From Marisediminicola antarctica (GTDB taxonomy: Bacteria > Actinomycetota > Actinomycetes > Actinomycetales > Microbacteriaceae), in NCBI RefSeq assembly GCF_009930795.1, contig NZ_CP017146.1, positions 1,240,001 through 1,304,000 of the forward strand: DNA of 64,000 nucleotides, written 5' to 3'. A model generated the notes under the pieces. It ran no database searches and was not told the origin of the DNA. It saw nothing but the letters and a program-made list of their open reading frames with translations. Of the stretch, positions 53,710 to 62,212 are shown one piece after another (position 1 is the stretch's first letter; each line of letters opens with the position of its first letter). The translations under genes and the position numbers were made by a program.

Positions 53710-54702
53710 TCAGGCGACGAACGGAAGGGTCGCCCAGAGCGAATCGCCGATGCGGATCGCCGTGCGCGGCAGGTCGCGCGGGGCGAGATCGGCCGCGAAC
53801 CGGTGCCCGTCGGCGACACTCTCGAGCAGCACCCTCGAGCGCCCGCCGAGTTCCTCCACGCCGCGCACACGGCACTGCCAGATCGTGTGGGAGACAGCAT
53901 CCGCCGGTCGCTCGACCGACACCAGCACCTCGGTGGGCGACAGCACGACGCTGCGGACTGGGGACAGGCGCACGAGGTCGAGTCCGACGAGCGTTGCGAC
54001 ATACTCATTCGCGGGATTGCGCGCGACGTCGACGGGCGTGCCCCGCTGCACGACGCCGCCGTGCTCGACCACGACGATCTCGTCGGCGAGCACGATCGCG
54101 TCGACGGGGTCGTGGGTGACGACGACGGCCGAGCCGCCGAACGCACGCAACTGGTCGGCGAGCTCCGCTCGCACCTCGAGCCGGGTGCCGGCATCCAACG
54201 CCGCGAGCGGCTCGTCGAGCAGCAGCAGGGCCGGCTCGAGCACGAGGGCGCGGGCCAGGGCGACCCGCTGGGCCTGGCCTCCCGACAGGGACGAGGGGCG
54301 GATGCCGGCGAGCCCACCGATCCCGAGCCGGTCGAGCCACTCGCCCGCGCTGGCGGCGGCATCCCGTCGGGGAACGCCGCGCGCGAGCAGGCCGAAGGCG
54401 ACGTTGTCGAGCGCGCTCAGGTGCGGGAAGAGCAGGTAGTCCTGGAAGACGACGCCGATGCCGCGGCCGGCGGAGGGCACCCGCCGAGAGGATGCCGCGT
54501 CATCGAGCATTCGTCCGTCGAGCACGATCCGTCCGCCGGTCGGACGCAGCAGGCCCGCGATCGCGCGCAGCACGGTCGTCTTGCCGGCGCCGTTGGGCCC
54601 GACGAGCGCAGTGACCGTGCCGGGAGGCACGACGAGCTCGACATCGAGTCGGAAGTCGCCACGGTCGACGACCACCCGGGCCTCGAGGCCGGATCCGCTC
54701 AC
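53710..54702 (-). CDS. modC: Molybdate ABC transporter ATP-binding protein
   Basis: 330-residue ABC ATPase. Walker A GPNGAGKT is at residues 35-42, the Q-loop in VVFQDYLLFPH, signature LSGGQAQR at 139-146, Walker B LLLLDEP ending at 165 and the switch His in VVVTHDP. A C-terminal extension (~235-330) fits a regulatory TOBE/MOP domain. GTG 54702 overlaps the modB stop by 4 bases. It powers molybdate import with ModB and ModA. Confidence 0.9.
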   Translation of the reverse strand: MSGSGLEARVVVDRGDFRLDVELVVPPGTVTALVGPNGAGKTTVLRAIAGLLRPTGGRIVLDGRMLDDAASSRRVPSAGRGIGVVFQDYLLFPHLSALDNVAFGLLARGVPRRDAAASAGEWLDRLGIGGLAGIRPSSLSGGQAQRVALARALVLEPALLLLDEPLAALDAGTRLEVRAELADQLRAFGGSAVVVTHDPVDAIVLADEIVVVEHGGVVQRGTPVDVARNPANEYVATLVGLDLVRLSPVRSVVLSPTEVLVSVERPADAVSHTIWQCRVRGVEELGGRSRVLLESVADGHRFAADLAPRDLPRTAIRIGDSLWATLPFVA

Positions 54703-55517
54703 GCGCTGACCCCGCTTACCCAGCGGTCCCGCAGGCTCACGAGCACTCCGATCGACACGATCAGCAGCACGAGCGAGATGACGTAGGCCGCCTCGGGATT
54801 GGTCTGCAGGGCGAGGTAGGCCGAGATCGGCATCGTCTGCGTCACACCGGGGAAGTTGCCCGCGAAGGTGATCGTCGCGCCGAACTCGCCGAGGGCACGC
54901 GCAAAGCACAGCACAGCGCCGGCCGCGACGCCCGGCGCGATGAGGGGCAGCGTGATGCGCCGGAAGATGAGCCACGGCGAGGCGCCGAGCGTGGAGGCGG
55001 CATCCTCGAAGCGGCGGTCCGCGCCGCGCAGCGCCCCCTCGACCGAGAGCACGAGGAACGGCATCGCGACGAAGGCCTGCGCGATGACGACAGCGGGCAG
55101 GGTAAACGGCAGCTGGATGTCGAACCAGGAGTCGAGGTACTGTCCGAGAGCCCCGCGGCGGCCGAGCAGCAGGAGAAGGGCGATCCCGCCGACGACGGGC
55201 GGCAGGACGAGAGGCACGGTCACGATCGCGCGGAGCAGCCGACGCGGCACGACCGGCCAGGCCCCGGACCGGGCGAGCACCCAGGCGAGCGGGATGCCGA
55301 GCACGAGGCTCGCGGCGGTCGCGAGCGACGCACTCACGAGGGAGAGGCTGAGCGAGGTACCGATCTCCGGCGCTGCGAGGATCTCGAGCAGGTCGGGCCA
55401 CGGCACGCGGGACACCAATGCCACGAGCGGCAGGGCGAGGAATGCGACCGCGATCGCGGCGGGCGCCCAGAGCACCCAGGGCACGCCGCTCGGGCGACCA
55501 TCGCGGTCCGCCGGCAT
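54699..55517 (-). CDS. modB: Molybdate ABC transporter permease
   Basis: 272-residue permease with six hydrophobic helices. The EAA loop is EDAASTLGASPWLIFRRITL, which contacts ModC, followed by ARALGEFGATITFAGN, a ModB-specific segment. ATG 55517 is used; GTG 55529 (in frame, GCGGAG upstream) is an equally good start. The 90 bp back to modA contain imperfect ~23-bp repeats (GGTCGGCGCCCGC). Located between modA and modC. Confidence 0.88.
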   Translation of the reverse strand: MPADRDGRPSGVPWVLWAPAAIAVAFLALPLVALVSRVPWPDLLEILAAPEIGTSLSLSLVSASLATAASLVLGIPLAWVLARSGAWPVVPRRLLRAIVTVPLVLPPVVGGIALLLLLGRRGALGQYLDSWFDIQLPFTLPAVVIAQAFVAMPFLVLSVEGALRGADRRFEDAASTLGASPWLIFRRITLPLIAPGVAAGAVLCFARALGEFGATITFAGNFPGVTQTMPISAYLALQTNPEAAYVISLVLLIVSIGVLVSLRDRWVSGVSA

Positions 55518-55608
55518 CCGCGGCGTCACGGCGCTCCGCGGGTCGGCGCCCGCGGTACGCCGCAGGTCGGCGCCCGCATCCGGCCCTCTGCCCGTCGTCC
55601 GGCCCACG

Positions 55609-56451
55609 TCAGTCGACCGTGATTCCCGCAGCGGGCGTGATTCCCGCAGCGGGCGTGAATCCCGCAGCGGCGAGGATGCGCTGCGCGGAGCCACCCAGCA
55701 CGAACGCGGTGAAGGCGCTCGCCGTGGGGGAGTTGGGGGCTCTGGACAGCGCGACGACAGAGTAGACGGCCGGCGCCTCGGAGGCCTCGGCGATGTCGAT
55801 GCCCTGCACCGCGTCGCCGGCGACGAGCACGTCGGTGCGATAGACGAGCGCGGCATCCACCGCCCCCAGCTCGACCTTGGTGAGCGCCGACCGCACGTCC
55901 TGCTCGAGAGTGTCCGGTGCCGGGGTGATGCCGGCGATGTCGAAGACGCGCGCGGATGCCGACCCGCATGGCACCTCCGGCGCGCAGAGGGCGATCGTGC
56001 GGTCGGGGTCGGCGAAGTCGGCGAGTCCCGTCACGTTTCCCGGGTTGCCGGCCGGCACCGCGATCTGCAGCTCGGTGCGCGCGAAGACCTCCGGGGAGCT
56101 CGCGAGTCCCGCGCCGGTGATCCTCGCCATCGTCTCGGCATTGGCCGCGGCGTACACGTCGACGGGCGCACCGGATTCGATGCCGGCGGCGAGCGCGGAG
56201 CTGCCGCCGTGACTGAGCGTCACCGTGGTGCCCGGGTTCTCGGCCTCGAAGGCATCCGCGATCTGCGCGAACGACTCGGTCAGGGAGGCGGCTGCGAACA
56301 CGACGATGGGTCCGGCGACCGCGACGTCGGAGGTGGCAGGTGCAGGTGTCACGGGAGCGCACCCCACGAGCAGGGCCGCCCCGAGCGGGACGAGGATGAG
56401 CGCCGCGACGAGTCGTCGACGCGATCGATGCCGCGATCGATGCCGCGTCAC
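55609..56451 (-). CDS. modA: Molybdate-binding lipoprotein
   Basis: 280-residue substrate-binding lipoprotein. A basic N-terminus (TRHRSRHRSRRR) and helix end in lipobox LLVGC (Cys31). Binding-protein motifs: VVFAAASLTESFAQIADAFE, LSHGGSSALAAGIESGAPVD, VFARTELQIAVPAGNP and DAALVYRTDV. The C-terminus ends in hexapeptide repeats (AGFTPA, AGITPA, AGIT) from three tandem 18-bp units at 55618-55671. GTG 56451. It is 11 bases after the modE-like gene. Confidence 0.9.
   Translation of the reverse strand: MTRHRSRHRSRRRLVAALILVPLGAALLVGCAPVTPAPATSDVAVAGPIVVFAAASLTESFAQIADAFEAENPGTTVTLSHGGSSALAAGIESGAPVDVYAAANAETMARITGAGLASSPEVFARTELQIAVPAGNPGNVTGLADFADPDRTIALCAPEVPCGSASARVFDIAGITPAPDTLEQDVRSALTKVELGAVDAALVYRTDVLVAGDAVQGIDIAEASEAPAVYSVVALSRAPNSPTASAFTAFVLGGSAQRILAAAGFTPAAGITPAAGITVD
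55618..55671 (-). repeat. Three 18-bp tandem repeats at the modA 3' end
   Basis: CGTGATTCCCGCAGCGGG-type units repeat three times in frame, adding a PAAGIT hexapeptide repeat to the ModA C-terminus. Copies differ by one base (GATTCC against GAATCC). Confidence 0.8.
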
Positions 56452-56461
56452 GAGGGCCCGA

Positions 56462-56860
56462 TCACGGGAGCGAGATCCCGACGGAGGTCGCCTTGACGCT
56501 CGCCGCGGCGATGGTGCCGACCTCGAGCCCGAGCTCATCGAGGGCCTCGCGGCTGATTAGGGACACGATGCGGAACGGCCCGGCCTGCAGCTCGACCTGC
56601 GCCATGACGGTGTCCTTGGTGATCCGGGTGACGATCCCGGTAAGCCGGTTGCGTGTGGAGGCTTTCGACGTGGGTGCGAGCGGCGACTCGGTCGCGAGCT
56701 CGCGCACGAGGGCGGCGAGCTCGGCACCATCGACGACGAGACGCCCGTTGTCTGCCTTGGTGAGCTGCAGCCGGCCGGCATCCGCCCAACGGCGGATGGT
56801 GTCGTCACTCACGCCGACGAGGGCGGCCGCTTCGCTCACGCGCAAGGGAGTCACGGTCAT
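56462..56860 (-). CDS. Molybdenum-responsive regulator (HTH + MOP)
   Basis: 132-residue regulator. An N-terminal MerR/excisionase-type helix-turn-helix (RVSEAAALVGVSDDTIRRWA, residues ~6-50) is fused to a single molybdate-binding MOP (TOBE) domain (STRNRLTGIVTRITKDTVMA, then RIVSLISREALDELGL). Dimers would sense molybdate and control modABC. It replaces the classical ModE. ATG 56860. First gene of the mod operon. A dyad ATGCCG-N6-CGGCAT lies 13 bp upstream. Confidence 0.88.
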   Translation of the reverse strand: MTVTPLRVSEAAALVGVSDDTIRRWADAGRLQLTKADNGRLVVDGAELAALVRELATESPLAPTSKASTRNRLTGIVTRITKDTVMAQVELQAGPFRIVSLISREALDELGLEVGTIAAASVKATSVGISLP

Positions 56861-56872
56861 GCGGCCCAGTTT

Positions 56873-56890
56873 ATGCCGTGAATGCGGCAT
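56873..56890. promoter_or_regulatory. Dyad upstream of the mod operon
   Basis: ATGCCG-TGAATG-CGGCAT, a 6-bp inverted repeat with a 6-base spacer, lies 13 bp before the regulator start and abuts the GT87 stop. It is the best candidate for autoregulation by the HTH-MOP protein. Confidence 0.5.
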
Positions 56891-58299
56891 TAAGTATCTT
56901 TTTGTTCCGCTTTCGCGGCAAATGGATGCCGAAGCCAGACCAGCAGCGCGCGCCCAGACCCCGGGCCGGCGCGACGGAACGACATCCAGACGATGAGCAC
57001 GATCGCCAGCGCGATCGCCACCCGCGCGACATCGGTCGAGGGCACAAGCAGTCGGGCCGTGAGGGCGATCGGCACCGCGAGCCACTCCCAGCGCCCCGTC
57101 ATGGCGATGATCGGTACGAGCAGCAGCGCGTACCAGGGGTAGCGCGGCGAGACGATCAGCAGGGTCGCGCCGATCATCACGAGTTGGCCGAGCCAGGGAT
57201 CATCCGGATTCGTCTTCCACCACACCAGAGCGGCCGTGACCGCGAGGAGCACGGCTGCGACCACCAGCGAAGACGCCCCGGGGAAGACGAGCGAGAGCAG
57301 CACGAACCGCTCGCCGCTCGAGTAGCCCTCCTCGGTGAGGTAGCCGGGCAGGTAGCCGAGAACCCCGATGCCACTCGCGAGGATGTAGGGCACATAGAGC
57401 ACGGCGAAGGTCGCGATGGAGCCCACGATGACCTTCCACGGCTGGCGGCGCAGCAGGGCTGGCGCCGCGATCACGGGGATGAGCTTCACCGCGATCGCCG
57501 CCCCCAGCGCGATGCCGCCGCCCCAGCGCCGGCCGTTCGAGACGAGCAGGGTGGCCACGAGCACGAGCAGCCCGGCGAGGATGTCGATGTGCGAGTTGGT
57601 GACCCCCTCGGTCGCCGCGAGCGGGCTCCAGCCCCAGAGCGCCGCCCAGCGCGGGTCCCTCCCGCGGGTGTGCAGGGCGCGGAGCAGGATGCCGGTGATG
57701 CCGAGGCTCATGAGCAGGCCGGCAAGCTGCATCGGCCAGTACTGCGGCTCGGGTCCGGTCAGAAACCGCACGCCTGCGAAGAGAAGCTCGCTCGTCGGCG
57801 GGTAGATCGTCGGCACCTTCGCCCGGTTGATCGCGGTGCAGACGATCTGGTCGCTGCCGGGCTCGTTGCTCGTGAGGATGCGTTCGCCGACGCACTCGGG
57901 CTCGCCGCCGTCTCCGATTACCGGCGCCGGGAACAGCCACTCGGTGCGCAGGCCGCGCAGCGCCGGGTCGGCCGGCACATAGTCGTAGGGGGAAATGCCG
58001 GCGTTCTGCACGATTCCGTCCCACGCGTACCGGGCGGAGTCGGTGCTCGTGTTGGGCGGTCCGGCCAGTGCCGCGCCGCCGATCGCGACCGATCCCACGA
58101 TCACGAGCACGACAGCTGCGCGCAGCGGCACCCGGCGCAGGGCGAGCACCGACAGGGCGAACAGCGCCCACAGCACCGCGGTGAGCATCACGAGCGGCGA
58201 CCGCCAGCTCTTCTCGTCGTAGAACGGCAGCGCGATCACCGACACGGCCGTGGTGACCGTGCTGGCGGCGAGCAGCAACGACGTGAGAAGAATACGCAC
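56890..58299 (-). CDS. GT87-type polyprenol-phosphate mannosyltransferase
   Basis: 469-residue polytopic membrane protein of the GT-C fold (family GT87, related to mycobacterial PimE). It has about ten helices and a large extracytoplasmic loop after helix 3 with WDGIVQNAGISPYDYVPADP. Other segments: IYPPTSELLFAG, SHIDILAGLLVLVA and SPRYPWYALLLVPI. It would use a lipid-linked mannose donor for lipoglycan or glycolipid synthesis. GTG 58299 has GGATG upstream. It is divergent from the molybdoenzyme gene. Confidence 0.85.
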   Translation of the reverse strand: MRILLTSLLLAASTVTTAVSVIALPFYDEKSWRSPLVMLTAVLWALFALSVLALRRVPLRAAVVLVIVGSVAIGGAALAGPPNTSTDSARYAWDGIVQNAGISPYDYVPADPALRGLRTEWLFPAPVIGDGGEPECVGERILTSNEPGSDQIVCTAINRAKVPTIYPPTSELLFAGVRFLTGPEPQYWPMQLAGLLMSLGITGILLRALHTRGRDPRWAALWGWSPLAATEGVTNSHIDILAGLLVLVATLLVSNGRRWGGGIALGAAIAVKLIPVIAAPALLRRQPWKVIVGSIATFAVLYVPYILASGIGVLGYLPGYLTEEGYSSGERFVLLSLVFPGASSLVVAAVLLAVTAALVWWKTNPDDPWLGQLVMIGATLLIVSPRYPWYALLLVPIIAMTGRWEWLAVPIALTARLLVPSTDVARVAIALAIVLIVWMSFRRAGPGSGRALLVWLRHPFAAKAEQKDT

Positions 58300-58396
58300 G
58301 GGTCCATCCTGTCCGATTCGCGGTCGGCTCCGAACACACAGCGTGAACACGACTCCGCATCCGCCCGCGCACCGCTTCGCGTGGTGGAATGGCGGC

Positions 58397-59764
58397 GTGC
58401 ACCGAATGCTCAACGGCCTGAGCCGTTCCCTCGCCTCGCCCTCGCGCAACCCGCGGATGGCGACCGTGCTCGGCCGTCTGCTCGGAATCGCGTTCATCGT
58501 GACGTTCGGCACGGGGCTGTACAGCCACTTTCTGCAGGACCCGCTGCCGTGGATGGTGTTCCCGACCCGGCCGACGTTCCTGTACCAGCTGAGCCAGGGC
58601 ATCCACATCACGGCGGGAATCGCGTGCGTGCCGCTGATTCTCGGCAAGCTCTACGTTGTCTTCCCCGAGTTGTTCCAGACTCCGCCGGTGCGGTCATTTT
58701 CGCACTTCCTCGAGCGCGCGTCGATCGCCCTGTTCGTCGCCGCGTCGCTCGTCGAGATCACGATCGGGCTGCTCAACACGTTCCAGTTCTACTCGCTGTT
58801 CCCGTTCCCGTTCAAGCAGACGCACTTCGCGCTGTCGTTTGTCATCATCGGCTCGCTCGCCATCCACATCGGGGTGAAGCTCGACGTGATCGCGAAGTAC
58901 TGGCGCAAGAAGGACAGCTACGACGCCGACGGCAATGTGGCCGACTTCGCGCTCCCCGAATCGCCGAAAGTACGGGTTTCGGCTGCTCCCCAGGATGCTG
59001 AGCAGCCAGAACGCGTACTCTCGGCGACGGCATCCGCTGCAGGGGCCACAGGGGCCACAGCCGCTGCAGGGGCCACAGAGGCCACAGGGGCTGGCGGACA
59101 GCCGGCAGCCGCTACCGGAGTCACCGGACGACTCTTCGCCTGGATCGACGCGACCCCGCAACCATCACCGACCACGAGCCGCCGCGGATTTGTCGCCACG
59201 ATCGCCGTCGCGACCGCGGCCGTTGTGGCCTTCACCGCGGGGCAGTCGTTCCGCCCGCTCGACGGCGTCAACCTGTTCGCGCCGCGCAAGGCCGGGATCG
59301 GCCCGAACGCGCTGCCCGTCAACCGCACCGCGCGCGCCGCCGGAGTGCTCGAGAGTGCGGTCGCGCCGGACTGGGTCCTCACCGTGGTCAACGGCGACAC
59401 CTCACGGAGCTTCACCCTCGCCGAACTCGCGGAACTGCCGCAGCGCGACGTCGACCTGCCCATTGCCTGCGTCGAGGGCTGGAGCCAGAACGCGTCGTGG
59501 CGCGGGCCTCGGCTTCTCGACCTGCTCGACACGGTCGGTGCGGATGCCGGGGTGTCGATCCGGGCCACGAGCCTCGAGGAGAAGGGCGGATTCCGCCTGA
59601 TGGACATGGGCCCGGAGTTCGTGCGCGACGACCTCACCCTCGTCGCGCTCGAGGTCAACGGCCAGGTGCTCGACATCGACCACGGCTACCCCGCCCGGAT
59701 CATCGCCCCCGCGAGACCCGGCGTCAGACAGACCAAGTGGCTGAGCATGATCGAGGTGATCTAG
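58397..59764 (+). CDS. Membrane-anchored molybdopterin-dependent oxidoreductase
   Basis: 455-residue fusion. The N-terminal part has four helices (residues ~25-165) with possible haem-ligand histidines at 44, 70, 143 and 157, resembling a cytochrome b561-like anchor. An Ala/Thr/Gly low-complexity linker (~211-240) comes from GGGGCCACA-type DNA repeats. A further helix (~264-282) leads to a sulfite-oxidase-fold molybdopterin domain with the Mo-ligating Cys358 in ACVEGWS and MDMGPEFVRDD. The substrate is unknown. GTG 58397 is chosen; GTG 58343 and ATG 58406 are also in frame. Confidence 0.87.
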   Translation: MHRMLNGLSRSLASPSRNPRMATVLGRLLGIAFIVTFGTGLYSHFLQDPLPWMVFPTRPTFLYQLSQGIHITAGIACVPLILGKLYVVFPELFQTPPVRSFSHFLERASIALFVAASLVEITIGLLNTFQFYSLFPFPFKQTHFALSFVIIGSLAIHIGVKLDVIAKYWRKKDSYDADGNVADFALPESPKVRVSAAPQDAEQPERVLSATASAAGATGATAAAGATEATGAGGQPAAATGVTGRLFAWIDATPQPSPTTSRRGFVATIAVATAAVVAFTAGQSFRPLDGVNLFAPRKAGIGPNALPVNRTARAAGVLESAVAPDWVLTVVNGDTSRSFTLAELAELPQRDVDLPIACVEGWSQNASWRGPRLLDLLDTVGADAGVSIRATSLEEKGGFRLMDMGPEFVRDDLTLVALEVNGQVLDIDHGYPARIIAPARPGVRQTKWLSMIEVI

Positions 59765-60231
59765 TGAGAATCTGGCGGATCGCCCTCGTTGTCCTCGGCG
59801 TCGCCCTTCTGGTCGTCGGTGGGCTGGTGCTGCTCCAGGACGTCGCACCCAAGCGATACGGCGGCATTCTGCTCTGGTTCGCCGGCGCCCTTGTCATCCA
59901 CGATGGAATCATTGCGGGGCTCGTGATCGCGGTGAACCTGACGCTGCGGAAGGCGGGCAGGAGGGTGCCGTTCGGCGTGCTCGTCATCATCCAGGGCGCG
60001 ATCGTGGTGGGCGCGATCATGGCGCTCATTGTCTTCCCGCAGATCGTGAAGCAGGGAATCGGCACGCTCAACCCGACGATCCTGCCGCTCGACTACGCCG
60101 CCAATCTCGTGCTGTTCTACGGGGTGTTGGCGGCGGCCACCGCGGTCACTATCGCGGTGTACCTGCGGGCCAGACCACAGAGCCGGCGCCGGCGCACGAA
60201 TAATGATGCGATCAATCGGGCGCGCGACTGA
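59764..60231 (+). CDS. Hypothetical membrane protein
   Basis: 155 residues with four hydrophobic helices, a central amphipathic segment (LTLRKAGRRVPFG) and a basic, disordered C-terminus (RARPQSRRRRTNNDAINRAR). GTG 59764 overlaps the stop of the molybdoenzyme gene (TAGTG), so the two are coupled and may act together. No family recognised. It is convergent with the universal stress protein gene. Confidence 0.75.
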   Translation: MRIWRIALVVLGVALLVVGGLVLLQDVAPKRYGGILLWFAGALVIHDGIIAGLVIAVNLTLRKAGRRVPFGVLVIIQGAIVVGAIMALIVFPQIVKQGIGTLNPTILPLDYAANLVLFYGVLAAATAVTIAVYLRARPQSRRRRTNNDAINRARD

Positions 60232-60248
60232 TCACCCGCGTGACTGCC

Positions 60249-60740
60249 CTAGTCGCGAGCCTTCTTCGGACGCACCACCAGCACCGGGCACTCGGCATGC
60301 CGCACACACCGCTCGCTGACCGAGCCGAGGAGGACGCTGCGGAAGCCGCCGAGTCCGCGGGAGCCGACCACGAGCATCCGCGCCTCGCCCGACAGCGCCA
60401 GGAGAATCTCGGCGGGGTGGCCGAACGCGGACCGGTAGGCGACCCCGACCGACGGATGCTTCTCGGCAGCAGCCTTCGACTCCGCCTCGAGCAGAGCGCA
60501 CACCTTGTCGGAAACCTGAGCGAACGACGACACGATGCCGAAGTCGACGAGGGTGCCGTGGGGTGCCGTGTCGATGCTCCAGGTGCGCACGACGCACAGG
60601 GGAGCGCCGAGCTTGTCGGCCAACTCGAACGCATGCTCGAGCGAGCGCTGGGCGTCGACGGAGCCGTCGTGCCCGACGACGATGCTGCCGCTCGCGATGG
60701 GCTCGAGTTGAGCGGTGTCTGGTGCGGACTTCGTCGACAT
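60249..60740 (-). CDS. Universal stress protein
   Basis: 163-residue single UspA domain. N-terminal SIVVGHDGSVDAQRSLEHAF and the ATP-binding GSRGLGGFRSVLLGSVSERC with HAECPVLVVR at the end are diagnostic of ATP-binding USPs. A ~17-residue polar leader precedes the domain. Role: stress or starvation adaptation. ATG 60740. Confidence 0.93.
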   Translation of the reverse strand: MSTKSAPDTAQLEPIASGSIVVGHDGSVDAQRSLEHAFELADKLGAPLCVVRTWSIDTAPHGTLVDFGIVSSFAQVSDKVCALLEAESKAAAEKHPSVGVAYRSAFGHPAEILLALSGEARMLVVGSRGLGGFRSVLLGSVSERCVRHAECPVLVVRPKKARD

Positions 60741-60800
60741 GGGTGCCCCGTTCAGCGATCGTGGGAGGCCGTCCCGGTCGGACGCCTTCCGTAGCTGAGC

Positions 60801-61559
60801 CTACGAGGCGTTCAGGGGATTCGGATGCTGCTCGCGCGCGAGGCGACAGAATGTGCGGCCGTCGACCTGCCAGACCCGGCGCGACGCGAGCCCGATGGCC
60901 GCAGCCAGGGCAATGAGTGAGTCGACGCCGATCTCGGCCCAGGGAAACGGGTCACTCTTCCCGCCGTGTGTGTCAACGAGGCGTCCGGTATAGGTGTGGT
61001 CCCGCGCGGCATCCGGATGCGTCTCCACCACGATCTCCCCGTCGGCCGCGAGCAGTTCGTCGCAGCGGGCGAGCATCGCCGTGACATCGCCGCCGATGCC
61101 GATGTTGCCGTCGACGAGCAGGGCGGTCTGCCACTGCCCCTCGAGCGGCAGCTCCTCGAAGACCGAACCGAGCAGCACGCTGAGGCCTGACTCGGTCGCG
61201 ACCTCGATGGCGGTCGGGGAGACATCGATGCCGAGCGCCTCGATGCCGAGGTCCGTGGCCGCGCGCACCATCCGGCCGGGACCGCAGCCGATGTCGAGCA
61301 CGGGACCCGTCACGCTGCGTAGCAGGCTCAGGTCGGCGGCATCCGCGTCGGCGTGCCAGCGCGACACGTCCATCGGGGCCGCCCCACCATTGTCGCCGCC
61401 GGTCTGGCTGGAGTCGGTCGCGCCGTCATCGGCCTCGTGCAGGTAGAGCACGTTGGAGTGGGAGCGGCGCAGGGCCGCGGCGTAGGGTTCCGAGCCACCG
61501 GCGCCGAATGTCGCGCCCTCGTCGAGGTCGTCGGTTCCGCCGGTGAGCGTGCGGCTCAC
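60801..61559 (-). CDS. Class I SAM-dependent methyltransferase
   Basis: 252 residues. Motif I VLDIGCGPGR (near residue 92), EALGIDVSPTAIEVA for motif II and LLVDGNIGIGGD near motif IV. The N-terminal ~80 residues are an extension with YAAALRRSHSNVLYLHEADD. Substrate unknown. GTG 61559 overlaps the stop of the DUF2064 gene by 4 bases. It is the third gene of a GT2-DUF2064-methyltransferase operon next to a molybdoenzyme, an association I recall in other actinobacteria. Confidence 0.87.
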   Translation of the reverse strand: MSRTLTGGTDDLDEGATFGAGGSEPYAAALRRSHSNVLYLHEADDGATDSSQTGGDNGGAAPMDVSRWHADADAADLSLLRSVTGPVLDIGCGPGRMVRAATDLGIEALGIDVSPTAIEVATESGLSVLLGSVFEELPLEGQWQTALLVDGNIGIGGDVTAMLARCDELLAADGEIVVETHPDAARDHTYTGRLVDTHGGKSDPFPWAEIGVDSLIALAAAIGLASRRVWQVDGRTFCRLAREQHPNPLNAS

Positions 61560-62212
61560 GACTGGGCCGTCTCGGTTGACGGGGCGTGGCGGGCGAGAGG
61601 GATGTGGCGGGCGAGAACGGTCGCGAAACGGGTGAGGGGGGCGGCGCGGGCGACCGTGATCGCGTCGTCGATCGTGTCGACATCGGTGAGCTGGGGGAGT
61701 TCGCGCACTGTGAGCCCGGCATCCCGCAGCCGCTGGAGCTGGATGCTGCCGGTATCGTCCCGCGACATCGGCACTCCCCGCACGAGGTCGCCGTTGGGGT
61801 TGGCGAGGGCGAGTGCCCAGAATCCGCCGTCGTTCGCTGGACCGAACCAGGCATCGACGCCCGGCGGCCACGGTTCGAACATCGGGGCGAGCATCTCGGC
61901 CGTGATCTGGGGGGTGTCCATACCGATGAGCACCGTCGGGCCGTCGCACTCATCGAACATCGCACCCAGCCGCACATCGAGTTCCCCAGAGACCTGGTTC
62001 ATCACGTCATACCCCTCGGAGCCGGGTGGCACGTTCACGCCATCGAAAAGCAGAACGCGTCGCGTCGCGGGAACCACGGCGATCGCGGCGAGTGTGTCGG
62101 CGATCGCGGCGGCGGCGAGCTCGGCGGCGGCCTCGAGGCTCAATGGCGGATGCAGCCGGGTCTTGACCTTGCCGGGCAAGGTCTCCTTGGCGATGAGAAC
62201 GATGGAGGTCAC
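61556..62212 (-). CDS. DUF2064 / TIGR04282 family glycosyltransferase
   Basis: 218-residue GT-A-fold nucleotidyl or glycosyltransferase-like protein. IVLIAKETLPGKVKTRLHPP carries the family's N-terminal K-x-R motif, GMDTPQIT the metal Asp and FGPANDGGFWALAL the conserved middle segment. The activity in this family is uncertain. GTG 62212 overlaps the GT2 stop by 4 bases. Confidence 0.88.
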   Translation of the reverse strand: MTSIVLIAKETLPGKVKTRLHPPLSLEAAAELAAAAIADTLAAIAVVPATRRVLLFDGVNVPPGSEGYDVMNQVSGELDVRLGAMFDECDGPTVLIGMDTPQITAEMLAPMFEPWPPGVDAWFGPANDGGFWALALANPNGDLVRGVPMSRDDTGSIQLQRLRDAGLTVRELPQLTDVDTIDDAITVARAAPLTRFATVLARHIPLARHAPSTETAQS

